Source: Pontederia crassipes
Taxonomy: Eukaryota > Streptophyta > Magnoliopsida > Commelinales > Pontederiaceae
NCBI GenBank assembly: GCA_030549335.1
Contig: CM060186.1
Coordinates: 21,753,189-21,817,188, forward strand
DNA: 64,000 nucleotides
Reading direction: 5' to 3'
Shown one piece after another: positions 47,011 to 61,803 of the stretch (its first letter is position 1; every line of letters starts with the position of its first letter). The notes under the pieces are model-generated. The model was not told the DNA's origin and made no database searches. It was given only the letters and a program-made list of their open reading frames with translations. The translations under genes and the position numbers were made by a program.

Positions 47011-49180
47011 TATAAAAAATTATTTAAAGTAAAATTTGTAATAAGTTATAATAGTTTGGATTAATTATAGATAATATTAATTTAACTACTGCCCTATTAA
47101 GACTTTTGACCAATGTTAACTATTACCCTATCGTACGATCCATTGACTAAGATCACAATCTTAACAACTTTATGCCCTAGTACACTGAACAATAAGAATG
47201 AAAAGAGTTAGAATATAATTCATTTACTAGTAATGTAGTTGAATTAAAATATGTAGTGCAAAACATTTGGTACAAAATGAAGAAAAGTATCATATTTGAC
47301 CACTTGATATTTGATATTTGACATTTGTTGCTTAGTAAAGATAAAACTTTTAAGTATTTGACCATTTAAATTCTTGAACACTTGATTATTACTCTAATTT
47401 CATTTGATATTTAATATTTGTCATTACTATAAGCATTAATCGATACTTTATATTTATCAATTGTCATGAATGATTGTAACACACATATTGTCCTCAACTT
47501 TTAGGATTCGTTTTGGAGTGTTACAAATATTTAATATTTGAGATTCATCATTATTAAAAGGGTCATAGAAATATTTAATATTTGATAAATGTTTGTAGCT
47601 ACTTGAGGTTTCCTAAGTGACACGATACTTTATCTTATGCATTGAATAATGTGTCATAAAATGATATTTGACAAAGTATATTATAGAATATTTGATCATT
47701 GATATTCAATAGATGATATCTTTGATATTTGTTAAAGAAACATAAGTGACATTTGATTATTTAGAGTTGATATTTGCTTCTTGGGGTATGACATTTGATT
47801 ATCCATTATATGGAATATATGATACTTGAACGTTGATGATTAGAAAATGTTGTATTTGATTACAATTGACACTTGACATCAGAAACGGACCCATATAGTC
47901 TTCTATGGGCTCAATCTACTCAATGGGCCCTAAAAAGTTTGACAATATTTATTATTATTATTTGTATAATCTTGATAAGATACATAAATTAAATAATTTA
48001 TCACATTCAAAATTCCACCAAAATAAAATATTGTAAATAAATTTTATGTATCCCCTCCTCAAATACCTAATCATTTCATTATTATTATTTCTCTTTGAAA
48101 ACTCATTTATCATTTTTTATACAACAAAAATCGTTTATACGAGAAATATTGGATCATAAAATTATTATGCATTAACAAGTTCTCTTTGAAAATTCTTATC
48201 ATTTCCATTAAAATCCGTAATTTATATTTTTTATAAATTCATGAATATTTTTTAGGAAGAAATTCAATGATACTAATTTGATAATGCTAACTTGAAGAGT
48301 TCATAATCCTTACAACAGTATTTAATTGATTAGCTAATTAAATTGACATAATAATTTATAGGCACATGGAATAAAATTCATTATGGACCATCATCATTTG
48401 ATTTTGGATGCTTTTTTATTTTATATTATTATAAAAACTTAAGTAGAAATAAGTAGGGTCCTGGGTCCACCCCTTGCTTGAGCTAACCACAATAGTATTT
48501 GTCTCACTCCTGCATGATTTTTCACCATAGTTGCAATTGATTATATTCATTTATCTTAAGCACAATTAATTACTATTAACAATTCTTTACACAATTGTGT
48601 TATCTTAAAGTATTTGGACATCAAAGTTTATGAAAATTTTATTTTGGGATAATCATTCGAATATTTTCGATTAATGAGTGTGTTGATCATTTAAAAACAT
48701 TTGTTTTGTGTGGTTCTAATGATGATATGACTAATTGTCATATGCCATCTCCTAATAATAATAATAAGACTTATTTTCGACAAAATTATCCATATATATA
48801 ATTAACACGCTGCGGACTATGCCAACGTATATTAATAGCATCTCTATATCTTCTTAAGCCCACTAATCTTTTCATTGGACTTACGGTCCTGTAGGGCCCT
48901 GGAATATGGCCCAAGAAATACAAATGCCCATAGACCGGATAATTGGGCCGATCAACTTACACGGCTCAACAAGTCGGGTCGTCACAAATTACACGTTTTT
49001 TATTTTCCGCTTGAAAAGAAGGGTCCAAGTCTTGGAAGGAATAAAAATAAAAATTACTATTTCTTAAAAAACAAACACTCGGTATCTCAATTGAATTTCA
49101 TATGAAATCAACGAGCTAAAATTTCAAACAATTTCATATTTCAAAGTATTTTTTTCACTTCCACTATTTCACCTCAGAAG
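47011..49180. other. AT-rich intergenic region with TTTGATATTTGA-type motifs
   Basis: The stretch 47250-47900 is dense in TTTGATATTTGACATTTG-like words, inverted relative to 45300-45750. No coding sequence is recognised. A 76-codon frame at 48875-49105 (+) has no known motif. Confidence 0.5.
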
Positions 49181-49184
49181 TTGA

Positions 49185-49349
<165 letters not shown>

Positions 49350-49649
49350 GTGTATTTATATATTTATATGGAGTAGACTAAATTTGGCAAACATTGGTAA
49401 ATTCTCTTTTCTAAGTGTTGAATGTAAATCATATAGGCTCTGTTTGAATGCCAAACACTTATGAAAATTTGAATGGGCCTACTGAAACTAATGTTCCAAT
49501 CAACATTTAAAATTCGGTCGAGTCTCACGAAAATAGTTCTTGCGAAATGCAAAAACTTGGGAAGTTCCGCTAGCGAGTCGAACTTACTTTAATCCCACGT
49601 GCACCTCTCCTCTATCCTTGGTGCGTCGCCGACAAATGGAAGATCGTTC

Positions 49650-50500
49650 CACCGAATCACCCACCTTCGGCTCCGACTCTAGTGCCACCGCTTGAGCACT
49701 CAAACGACGGCAGAGGTCCCTGCGACGAGCCTCTCGTTGTCTTCATTGGCACTAGAGCGGACGACGACCTCTTCGATCCTGTGTCCCTCCGTGAGCTCGA
49801 ATAGTCTCTGTACTCCATCCGCTCCAGGTCATGACACTTCTCATAATCCACGAGTTGTCATTGGTGAAATAAATGCAGTACGAGGAGGGTGGACTAGCCG
49901 AAGAGGGGATTAGCCAGGGAACTGGGCCAAAGTGGTAGCCCAAAGTGGGCACGACGAAGGTGGACGCGGCAACTAGGCCGCCGAGGTCCCAAGCCTTGAC
50001 CCTGCCACTCGACTCCAAAGTGCAGAACTGTCCACTGGAAGCGCAAATGGCATCAAGGAGGGTGTGTCAATGATGATGTCCCCCGGATTCGCGAACGCCA
50101 GACCAAACAGGGAATTCAATGTGTTCTGTATAGTTGAAATTACTAATCGCCGACTTCCACACCCAGCAATCTTGGACCTGCCCCTAGGTGCTTGACGAAA
50201 TGAAGAAGAAAGGCATCGTACCTGATAACATAGGATAGTAATGTTCCAGGAGGTCGTGTAGCCAAACACCTCTCAAGAACTAGTGAAAACATATAGGTCA
50301 TGTCATTTAACAAAGTTCTTATTCTTTGCAAAATCGTCCAACCGTGAAGCTCGAACAATGTCACTTCCTAAAATTCCGATAACTCAGGAGAAGTTTTATT
50401 CTCCCAGCCAAACACTTCCAAAGGAAAAGATTCTATTTTCTTTTTCATCTGGTGACCATGATAATTTCTTACAATCAAAAGAAAGTCGAATGTAAAAAAA
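49650..50500 (-). pseudogene. DUF295/KIB1-4-type (F-box-associated beta-propeller) pseudogene fragment
   Basis: Read downwards on the minus strand, the order matches the C-terminal half of plant DUF295/KIB proteins. NSLFGLAFANPGD (about 50130-50090) resembles the family's LAFARPGD. Then comes DAICASSGQFCTLESSGRVK and AWDLGG (about 50060-49970), like GQFYALDxxGxVxxWDL. Finally there is YCIYFTNDN near 49875-49845, like the family's NCIYFTDD. These pieces lie in different frames, with frameshifts near 50085 and elsewhere, and no F-box is visible upstream. The family assignment is by eye. It is a broken remnant. Confidence 0.6.
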
Positions 50501-50849
50501 TGACCCTCGGAGGAAACCTATCAACGAAGGTAACTAAGTTTGGGGATTTAATCAGTCGAAAGATTTGGAATCCGGCTCTATGATGAAAAATAGAAGAATT
50601 CTTCTCTTTATTTCTAATCTTTATATTTATATTAATTAATTAAGTGACTCGTCGTTCAACCAACGTGCCAATGAAGCGTCCAAGAAAGCAACGCCGAGAG
50701 AGCCAATTGTCGGTTGGTGCGTCGCCTACTTCTTCATACGAAGTGTGTTGAAATTTTTGCATGTCATGCCCGCTTTCAGCCTCAAGGAGGAGGGAGGAGA
50801 GAGAGGAGGAGAGAGGAGGAGAGAGAGATAAGCACGGAACTACATATCT
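50501..50849. other. Short intergenic stretch
   Basis: Contains a GAGAGAGGAGGA-type purine tract (about 50780-50830). No gene is recognised. Confidence 0.45.
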
Positions 50850-53030
50850 ATATATGAACCTCTTTTTTTCTTTTTTTTTTTTAATAAGCGAAACCACGTC
50901 TCATATGTAAGTAAAATGCATGCAACATGCGTTTCATAAATACAATATTACTAATAACAACATCATATATATCTATATGTGTGTGCGCGCGCATGAACAT
51001 TGTGAGATTGAATAGTTGTTGTCTGAACGTTGAAAACCGAGCATGCATGTATCGAAGTATGATGTCTTTTTTTTTTTTTTGTTACAAGTTTCATTAAATT
51101 AAATATGTTACTTGTTATTAATATTAATATTTCAAAATATTTTAGCATTTCAATCACACGGAATAACCTTGTAAAAGGATGATTCGAGACTTCCACTAAT
51201 GAGGTTCTATAATTTCAGATAATGTTTGTTGAATCCATTTTTTAACATCTTCCCTGCATTGAATTCTTTTTTTTTTTCCTCCATTTTTTCCTAATAATCG
51301 CTTGCCTTTCCTCGCTTAAAGAGTTGGATCAGGTGACCATGGAGTTTATATTGCCTTCCTTCCTTCTTATATTTGTGTCTCATTGATGAGATATAACACC
51401 TGCTACTTTGACTCTCCAGTCTTGAGTAAATGGTAATAACACTGATGGGTAATTAATAGAAATAAGCAAATAAAAATAAGAGTATCGTTAGGTTCAATTT
51501 TTTTTCAATCACAGCATTATTTTCATCTAAATTCGTATTAGTTGAGTACTAATAATTTTGGACAAGTCTCGATCCAAAAAAAATAAGCACTCATGGCCAT
51601 TTGAAAAATATGAGCATTCCAAATTAAAATTTCATAATGAGATACGTGTCTTTTTTCCAACCATTTTATGTTATATATATATATATATATATTAAAGAGA
51701 GATAGAAGGAATGAGTACTCAAATTAAACTTTTGGGGGACAGAAAGAAAGAAGTAATTGTCGTCTTATAAAAGATAAGATCCAGAGCAGATCACGTCGGC
51801 GACTACTAACTACTAATTAGAGAAGAATGAGGTGCCCAACACACATCAGCATTGAGGTGGACATTAAATTGTGGTCATTTTGACTAGAAAAAAAGTATTG
51901 ACAATTCCTTTTTTATGACATTTTGACAATAATAATAATAATAATAAACAGCACGTTTATGGAGCTATACAAGGTTTCTTTCTTCTTTTTTTCTGACATG
52001 ATATAAGATACATATGAAACTAAAATGGTACACAAAATGGTTCTTTTTTTTTCTTTTTTTTTCCTTTTTCCTATATTTCATCTTTTATGATTCCACCAAA
52101 ATGGTGGAAGCCTGCTGATTCACCTGATGGCCCTTGACCATCTCTCTCTCTCATATTTTTTATCTTAGTTTTTTAAAAATTATTTATATATTTTAAACGT
52201 ATATATAAATATAAAATTTTAAATTAACCTAACCTATTATTGAAAACATTAACTTAAAGTTAATGACTATGCTAATCCCATCACTAAAACATATTTATTA
52301 ACTGATTTACAAAATAATTATGTGACATATATACTTTTATGAATATGAAATATTTAATTTTTTTTAGTATACATAATAGGCTTATTATGAAAAAATATTA
52401 TTTATTATATTATATTTTCCCTAAATTTTCATATTTATAAATATATTTTCTATTAAAAAATTTAATATTTTTTTTCAAATTACACTATATGAAATTTGTC
52501 GATTGGCGACGCTAAAGTGTGACCAAAAGAAATAGCCACACAATAGCGTCTAAAAAAGATGCCGACATTCAGTAACTATTAGCGACGCAACGGCGCCGAC
52601 AACAAATGCGACACTACTAGCGCCACAAACTGACGCTATTGCGACATTAACATGATGCAAAATATGTGCCCGCAAGGAGTTTAATGGTGTCACTAATCCG
52701 AAGCTAGGTAGGCGCTGAATACTACGACGCTAATTCGATATTAATGTGGCACTCAACTTTTACTTTTGTGATGCTAATTAGACGCTAATGTGACGCTAAC
52801 ATGATGTCGTGTATTGTCTTTGTTACGACGCTAACGTGACGCCAAAGTTTGCGACGCTAAACCGGCCCTAAAGTGACGTCACTTGCAATATATTTGGAAT
52901 AGCGTCAAATCACCATGCGTCGCCAATGGGACGCTAAGGAGGCGTTAAAAACCAATAATTTTGCCCCATTTCAACTATTTTCTTCCCTTTCCACACATAC
53001 AAATTATAGAATGCAATATATAATGCATTC

Positions 53031-53035
<5 letters not shown>

Positions 53036-53083
<48 letters not shown>
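53036..53083. repeat. (TAA)n microsatellite inside the CACTA
   Basis: About 16 units of TAA within the second CACTA element. Confidence 0.9.
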
Positions 53084-53351
53084 CATTATAAAAGCACTAA
53101 TAACCATCACAAAAGCATTAATAAGGTATCACTTAATGGTTAATAAATTAAAAGATATCACTTAAGAGTCAATGCTAAGTTAATGCTCAAGTAACTCTAT
53201 TAGCGTCACAATAAAGTCGACGCTACTATGATGCCATGGAGTATGCCTAGTTTTTTTTATAAACTTATATTCAAATAAGTTTATATTATTTTCTTCATAT
53301 TATATTATAAGTTTATATTATAATAGGTTTTTCTATATTATAAGTTTTTGT

Positions 53352-53357
53352 TATATG

Positions 53358-53402
<45 letters not shown>

Positions 53403-53585
53403 ATATGCGCATATGTATATGTGTATGTATGTATGTATGTATGTGTGTATGTATGTATGTATGTATGTATGTATGTATGTATGTATGTATGTATGTATGT
53501 TAGGTCTATTTAAACTATAAGGGTATATTCATATGCAGTTTATACAGATGTATATGAAACTATAAGTCTATATGTGTATTATATG

Positions 53586-53648
<63 letters not shown>
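53352..53648. repeat. TATG/TGTA and (AT)n(GT)n microsatellites inside the CACTA
   Basis: A (TATATG)n and (TATG)n tract runs at about 53352-53500, and an (AT)n-(GT)n tract at about 53588-53648. Both lie in the interior of the second CACTA. Confidence 0.9.
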
Positions 53649-56571
53649 AGGTGTCTAATTAAGTGGGAAAAAAAATAAAAGGAAGTCAACCAACTAAATT
53701 AGCCACGCAATGTTGCGTCGCTATTTCGACGCTATGTCGTGGCTAAAAAATAGCATCTGATCAGCATCAACACGATGTCATGATTCTGTGACGCCAACAA
53801 AATGCGGCGCTAAACCGACGCAATTGTGGCTCTATTTAGCGACGACAAGTTTTGCATCTCTAATGTGACACTACTATGCTATTCCAACCCTATATCAATG
53901 TCATTGCGTCTATATATACTGTGGCGCTAAATCATGTCACTTAGTTTAACCCTCATAATTCCATGATTAAGAATATAAAAATAAATTTATCTATAATATA
54001 TATGTATCATATGGTATAGGAATACATATAATGTATCTAACATAAAGTAATATATGCATATTGAAACAATATATTAACAGAATTGCTTCTATACGGTGAC
54101 ACTAAATATTGTCACCTAATTCAACCCTCATAATTCTATGATTAAGAATATAAAAATAATTTGTCTATAATACATATATGTAGTATATGATATATAGGAA
54201 TTTATATGTAGGTAATACATATAATGTAACTAACATATAATATACAAATAATATATGTAAGTAATACATATAATATAGGAATACATGTGTAGGTAAGTGC
54301 AGGAATACATATGTAGGTAACATATATATTTAATTATGATTATTTATTTTGAAAAGTGTTAGCATTGCAGATCGACGGTCCCACCCATATCGACTCTATT
54401 GGTCGCGTCAAAATAGTGTCGCATTGATTCCAATGCTACTTGGCATCGACCTCTGTCACGCCAATACAACGCTATGATCTATCGCGCATTTCCTCATCCT
54501 GACGCGTAATAATAGTGTCGAAATAGCATCTCCATGGCGTCATACGTAGCGTCAACTTTCTATAACGCTAAGACGATGGTATTATGATGCTATGGGGAGG
54601 CAGTTAGCGTCGAATTTCATTGACTCAATCTCGCCGCTAGGGAGACGCTATTGTCGTCGACGTAGCGTCCCCATATTTTGCGACGCTAATTGTCATCATT
54701 ATTCGACAGTTTCCTTGTAGTGTTAAATTAATGTACAATCACATATTCTAAACCTTTGGATATGATGACTCAAAACATAAATAATCTACATCATCGGATA
54801 AAAATAATTTAAAGGCCCAAAATTTGTGACTGCACTTAGCAATCACAATTTGTGGTGGCATGCTAATATGTCACATTTTTTAATCAAAACTTAACATTAA
54901 TTAATCAATAAAAATATATTTTATATTTATATTTCTTATATTTTATTCAAGCACTCACTATAATTAATATATTGATAAGTTTTTCAAATCTCATCGAATA
55001 TTTAATTTTATTAAAATACACTTAGAATTAATCTACTGGTTTAATTATTCATTTAGAACTTTTGAGGAATCGTATTCTACTTGACCAGTGCTATTTTAGG
55101 GGTAGCTATTTGGGCCATGCCAGTATCACTCTCAAAAAGTACACCCTTTTGTTACAAAGTAACTAAGTATATCTAAAGAGATGTTACCCACATTTTAACT
55201 ATTTTCACTTTTACTTTGATCATGATAACAATTAAACTATAATATATACGGAAGTGTATTATAGCATCCTTCTAATTCGATAACTATTGAAATTTATTAT
55301 AAAATTAAAAGACAATCTATAACCTTAAACTCATATGGAATTTGTCATCACACACGTCGCCATTCTTACATATAATAATTAATTACTTGTACAATTCAAA
55401 TGTAAAAGAATGAAATTCTCATGAGTATTTATACCTCATATGGAAGACAATAACAATGAATATGAAATCCAATATTTAATAAAAAAACATGTTAAGATAA
55501 TGAACAATGACCAGTATCACTAGTATCAATTCCATATTAACAATAGTTTCATAAACCATACGATGTGTCGATTTCGAAGATCATGAATAAAATATTACAA
55601 TTATTAATGTCAATGAAATGAATGTGATAATAGTCAACGAGAAGAATAAACATGAATAAAAAATTCAATAATTAATATTGAAATAATTATTGTGATAATA
55701 TCAATGCTTGATAATCAATAATGGGCAAGGATCGATATCAATATAAATCAATTGTTCAATAAATAATATAATTATAATAATTTAGAATGATAATCACCAT
55801 CAATATGGGAATAATAAATACTAATTTTAGATTAATAGCCAATATCAATGAAATCTGTCACTAATAATATTTGATAATCAATATTTTGATAGATTAATTA
55901 CATAGAATTGATTCAATAATCAATATAATGAACGTTATTCAATAATCAATTCAATACTTTATCTTGTTTAGTCATGTATCAATAAATAGTCATAATGATG
56001 ACACGGTTCAACTCTTTACTTTGCTTTCATTGCAGTTCAATGTGTTGTACTATATAATTTAATTACGCTATTTCAATTAGGAACTTTCAACTCTATTGAT
56101 CTTAATGTTTGTTGTCCTAAAAACAACTTTTTATTCAATTAAGATATTCTGAGGTACTTTCATATCCAATCATCAATAGAATCAAGCCAATGATAGGTGT
56201 CATATTTGAGGAAAGGATTGCACCATTTTGAGGGATTTTTTTGGTATTCAGAGGGGAGAGGGTACTTTCACTATACAACAATAATAGTATCTTAAGTTTT
56301 GTACTTTCACTGTCTCCTCAACTACGACCCTTCAATAATAATAATACAATATGATATAATCGATGACAATCAGCGCACTTGGTAGATACTCAATTTTTTT
56401 ACTTTTATTTGATTAACCTACTTAACTATTTTTGGGCTCAAATTTGATACGACAAATCATATAATAATTAATAGTAATAATCATTATCAATTAGGATCCA
56501 GATCGTAATTTTTAGTCGGTCTAATGCATGTCTTGATAAGGTGTAATTGATCGAGGAGTCAAGTCAAGTCA

Positions 56572-57995
56572 TTGGACACTTCTTATGACAGAGTGCCTAG
56601 ATCAGTTACGGGCATTCGCATAATTGAACGGCAGTCTCCTCCGCCGGCTCCTTCCTCTCGCGCAAATTCCATGGAGCCCGTTAGAGCTCCTGATATTGCA
56701 GACGTGGAGATACAATTGTCGGAAGAACCTTCATATGCAGCCTCGTCAAATTGTGTATACAAAGTATACGTACAGTCAGATGATAATTTAGGGTAAGTGT
56801 TATTTTATATTTTTGAAATATCTTACATTTTGTGATTCATACATCGTATTTTATAATTTCATATTTGGAGGGTTTGTAATGTCGAAACCCGCGGCTGCCA
56901 CAGTTACTAAAGTACTATGACTTAGGTATACTAATGTGTGGCTTACATGGAGGGAAGTTCCATATGTCATGAGACAGAAGTTATTTAATGAATTTCAGGT
57001 ATCCTCGAAATTCAATTTTGGTCATTTAAATTTATCTTTATATACTAATTCATTTATTTATATATGCATGAAGGTTAATGTGTAGTGGGATCTTGAGCAC
57101 ATGGAACAAATGTGGAAGTCTTTTAATTATCGGTGCTTAAAGAGATCGTCGTCGATGCTTTCAGAAGCTCAAGCTACAGGAGAATGACCGAATTGGATTC
57201 TTGATGCTATTTTGATCGAATTGCTATGGAAGTTATCTACCGAGGAGTACAAATCAAAATGCGAAAAAGTGAAGTCAAATCGAGAGTTCGACCAGGGAGC
57301 ATGCTTGCATTCGGATGGATGTGTATCCACGAGCATGATTGCAGCTAGAATGGTAAAGTCCTTGAATACATTATTATATTTTAAAAACAATATACATTAT
57401 TTGACATTTTTCACTGTAGGAGAAAGAGACGAATAGAGAACCTAGTCAGAACGAAATATTTCTCAGAAAATAAAGAATGGATTTTAATGTTTGCTCGAGA
57501 GACACACGTAAGTAAATATATTTGATGTATTTTTTTATATCAGGATCGTTACATAACATAAGATAGTAAATTCGACGTTTTACAATAATATAGTTGATGT
57601 GTTTTTTTTTAATTTCAAGAGGCTTACAAAATAAGAGAAGTTGCGCACATTACGCAAGCCACGCAGGAGGGGACCACACCGCTGACCCCTCCACCACTTT
57701 GGAGGGACCACGTCGGCGTCAAGAAAGATCTCATTTACGACCTCGGATCATCTGTTAATAGTGCAGATATTGGGTACGATCGTAAATCGGTATCAGATTC
57801 CCCGAGTCAAGGTGTGCAACAAATGTTTGACAATATGTGGGAACATCGGTTATTCGATGTTCGACAAGAGATCAGGCAGGAGGTTACGTAGGAACTTAGA
57901 AAAGAGTTCGAAGAATGTGAGCATGAAATGAAGAAAGAGTGAAGAAAATGATGCGTGACGAGTTCAACGACGACGACGACGATGTAGTATTGTAG
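56572..57995 (+). pseudogene. CACTA (En/Spm, Ptta-type) transposase-associated ORF, pseudogene
   Basis: Exon-like pieces follow the plant Ptta/En/Spm ORF. They are 56572-56793 (ends at a GTAAGT donor), VWLTWREVPYVMRQKLFNEF (about 56935-56997), WDLEHMEQMWKSFNYRCL (about 57085-57140), LSTEEYKSKCEKVKSNRE through SMIAARM (57235-57350), REPSQNEIFL (about 57437-57466), and EAYKIREV onwards (from about 57620) with a Glu/Asp-rich tail near 57900-57990. GT and AG dinucleotides flank several pieces, so the parent was spliced. In-frame stops occur in at least five places. The parent's other transposase ORF is not in the window. Confidence 0.75.
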
Positions 57996-58140
57996 CTTCT
58001 AGGTGTTGTATTTGACGTTTGGACATTTGACGATGTTGTATTGACATTTGACGTTATGCATGACATTCAATTTCAAGTTGGTCATTTGAACATAAATTAT
58101 TTATTTATTATGCTTTTTTATGAAATTAATTACTCAATTT

Positions 58141-59227
58141 TGTAGGATCCCAAAGGGCACCAAGAGGGGGGTGAATTGGTGTTCAACCAAAAATATCGAT
58201 TTCACAAAATTCGTTACGGAAGCACAAAATCGATTCTTAAAACATTTGCAATTCAGATTATAAACACAATACGAATGGGGAGAGAGAGAGAAAATCAAAC
58301 GCAAAGACTCAGTGGTTATTGACGAGGTTCGGCCACACCTTGTCCTACGTCCCCGCTCTGACTTCTCGACCTCGAGACCGTCGGAGATTTCACTAGCACT
58401 TCCTTTGTTCTAAATGGAGCAATAAAGAAAACACTTTACACCACCGCCTTTTTCTCCACTTCGAGAGGCAAGACAACCTCTCCTCCTAGGAAGCTAATCT
58501 ATTTCTCTCGCTCAAGAGGTAAGATTTTGAACCTCTTTTACACAGGAGCTCTCTCAATTTTTTCGAACAAAAGTGTTTCTCTCTTTTACAATTCTATGCT
58601 CACAAGAAGAGAAGAGAGAAAGTAGAGAAATCTATAAAATGAAAACTTCAAGAAATGATCTCTTTGACAACTTGAAGCTATTCTTCAATGAGTGAATGTG
58701 TGACTTTGCCTCTGACTTTGGCACTCCTTTTATAGCCTTCAATGTGTTAAAATTCGTCCAAAAATTATTCCACAAATTCCTCCTTCAAATTTGACCGTTA
58801 CTGTTCATTTGACTCGAAGGCCGATCGACCGCACTTTTGGATCGATCGACCGGTCTTTGTTACCGTTGCGCGTTTTCTTCAATTTCTGCACTTGATCGGT
58901 CGACCGATTTGTCGACTGATACATCGACCAGTATCGGCTCGACGTCGTCCAGAGCAGGGTCAGTAGTTATCGGTCGACCAGCATCTTCTGTTCGGTCGAC
59001 CGATATCTTCTCGACCGGCCTTCTTTGCGTCGACCGGCAGGTTGACTGGCCTACACTCTTTTGATCATAACTTTCTGCACGGTTATCCAAATTAGTTATC
59101 CATTTTTCTTTAAACTTTTTTAATATTTCAACTTTAATCATTCGAGGTTTGTTTCATCAAAATATAATTTTATATGTCATTAAAACTTTGACCAACAAAT
59201 TTCAATTTGGTCAATTCGTCTGTGTCA
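58141..59227 (+). mobile_element. Solo LTR-like element, about 1087 bp, probably copia
   Basis: It starts TGTAGGATCCCAAAGGGCAC followed by GAGGGGGGTGAATTGG, a start common in plant LTRs, and ends CTGTGTCA. A 5-bp target duplication AATTT flanks it (58136-58140 and 59228-59232). The right part holds clustered GGTCGACCGAT-type words (58800-59050). It lies between the CACTA transposase pseudogene and that element's 3' end. A relative is at 37040-38470. The superfamily is not proven. Confidence 0.7.
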
Positions 59228-59244
59228 AATTTTTTTATTATCAA

Positions 59245-59662
59245 ATTGGTACCGATTAGTTCAAACCATCGACGATTTAAATCGTCAAAATTTATAGATG
59301 GTCAAATCCGTCGATATGCATCGACGATTTTAAGCATCGAAACTTAACGATGGTTTGAAGCCATCAAAACTCTCTGGTGTTATCGATGTCTCAAACATCG
59401 ATGTTAATTTTGATGGTTAGAATCGTCGATAGTATCGACGGCCAAAACTGTCTCAACTCTTCATTGTTTGATGACTCAGCCCGCCAACTGGACCATTGAA
59501 AATTGCGACGGTTGAGGGATAATCGTCGAAAATAGTTTGTGATGCGTCATTTTTGCGAGGATGCTATCCGTCGAAAAACTCATCCAAAAACATCATTTTC
59601 GATGGTTTTCGCCAAATTACAGACGGTTTTAACCGTCTGTAATTGGCTTTTTTCTTGTAGTG
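59245..59662 (+). mobile_element. 3' end of a third CACTA transposon
   Basis: The stretch is filled with CGACGATT/AATCGTCG-type words in both orientations and ends TTTTTTCTTGTAGTG at 59662, the CACTA terminus. The words resemble those of the CACTA at 27235-28975. It probably belongs with the transposase pseudogene at 56572-57995. The matching 5' CACTA end was not found. Confidence 0.75.
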
Positions 59663-59665
59663 TGA

Positions 59666-61586
<1,921 letters not shown>

Positions 61587-61756
61587 GTATAATTTCCTTT
61601 AGTGTACAAAGAAACGCAAAAAAAACCTCCAAAATCAACCTGAGAAAAATAAAGCCGAAGAGAAAAAAAAATGCAACTAATGTGAAAACAGAAACAATGA
61701 AGACAGCCGTTAAAATTTTCTGGAACCACATATGAACCTTCTCTTTTGTATAAGCG

Positions 61757-61760
<4 letters not shown>

Positions 61761-61801
<41 letters not shown>
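61761..61801. repeat. (TA)n tract
   Basis: About 20 units of TA in copy 2, replacing the CGCGCG-rich stretch at the matching place in copy 1. Confidence 0.9.

Positions 61802-61803
<2 letters not shown>

Larger units (their letters stand above)
52483..54722. mobile_element. Non-autonomous CACTA transposon, 2240 bp
   Basis: It begins CACTATATGAAATTTGTCGA and ends TTCGACAGTTTCCTTGTAGTG-like, with the target duplication TTA at 52480-52482 and 54723-54725. Subterminal regions repeat GACGCTAA/TTAGCGTC-type words in both orientations, here a different motif from the first CACTA. The interior holds (TAA)n, (TATG)n and (AT)n(GT)n tracts and no transposase. The corresponding site in the second copy of the segment (near 63700) reads GAGTTAAATTAGCATGG without an insertion. 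Confidence 0.93.
50850..56430 (+). repeat. Direct repeat copy 1 of a duplicated segment
   Basis: Blocks shared in the same order and orientation with 61730-64000 include GAGACTTCCACTAATGAGG (51187), TGTCTCATTGATGAGATATA (51376), GGGGGACAGAAAGAAAGAAG (51735), AACAGCACGTTTATGGAGCT, AAATTAACCTAACCTATTAT (52220) and TTGATTAACCTACTTAACTA (56410). Copy 1 carries two extra insertions relative to copy 2: the CACTA element (52483-54722) and about 1.4 kb at roughly 54840-56240. No gene is visible in the shared parts. Confidence 0.85.
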
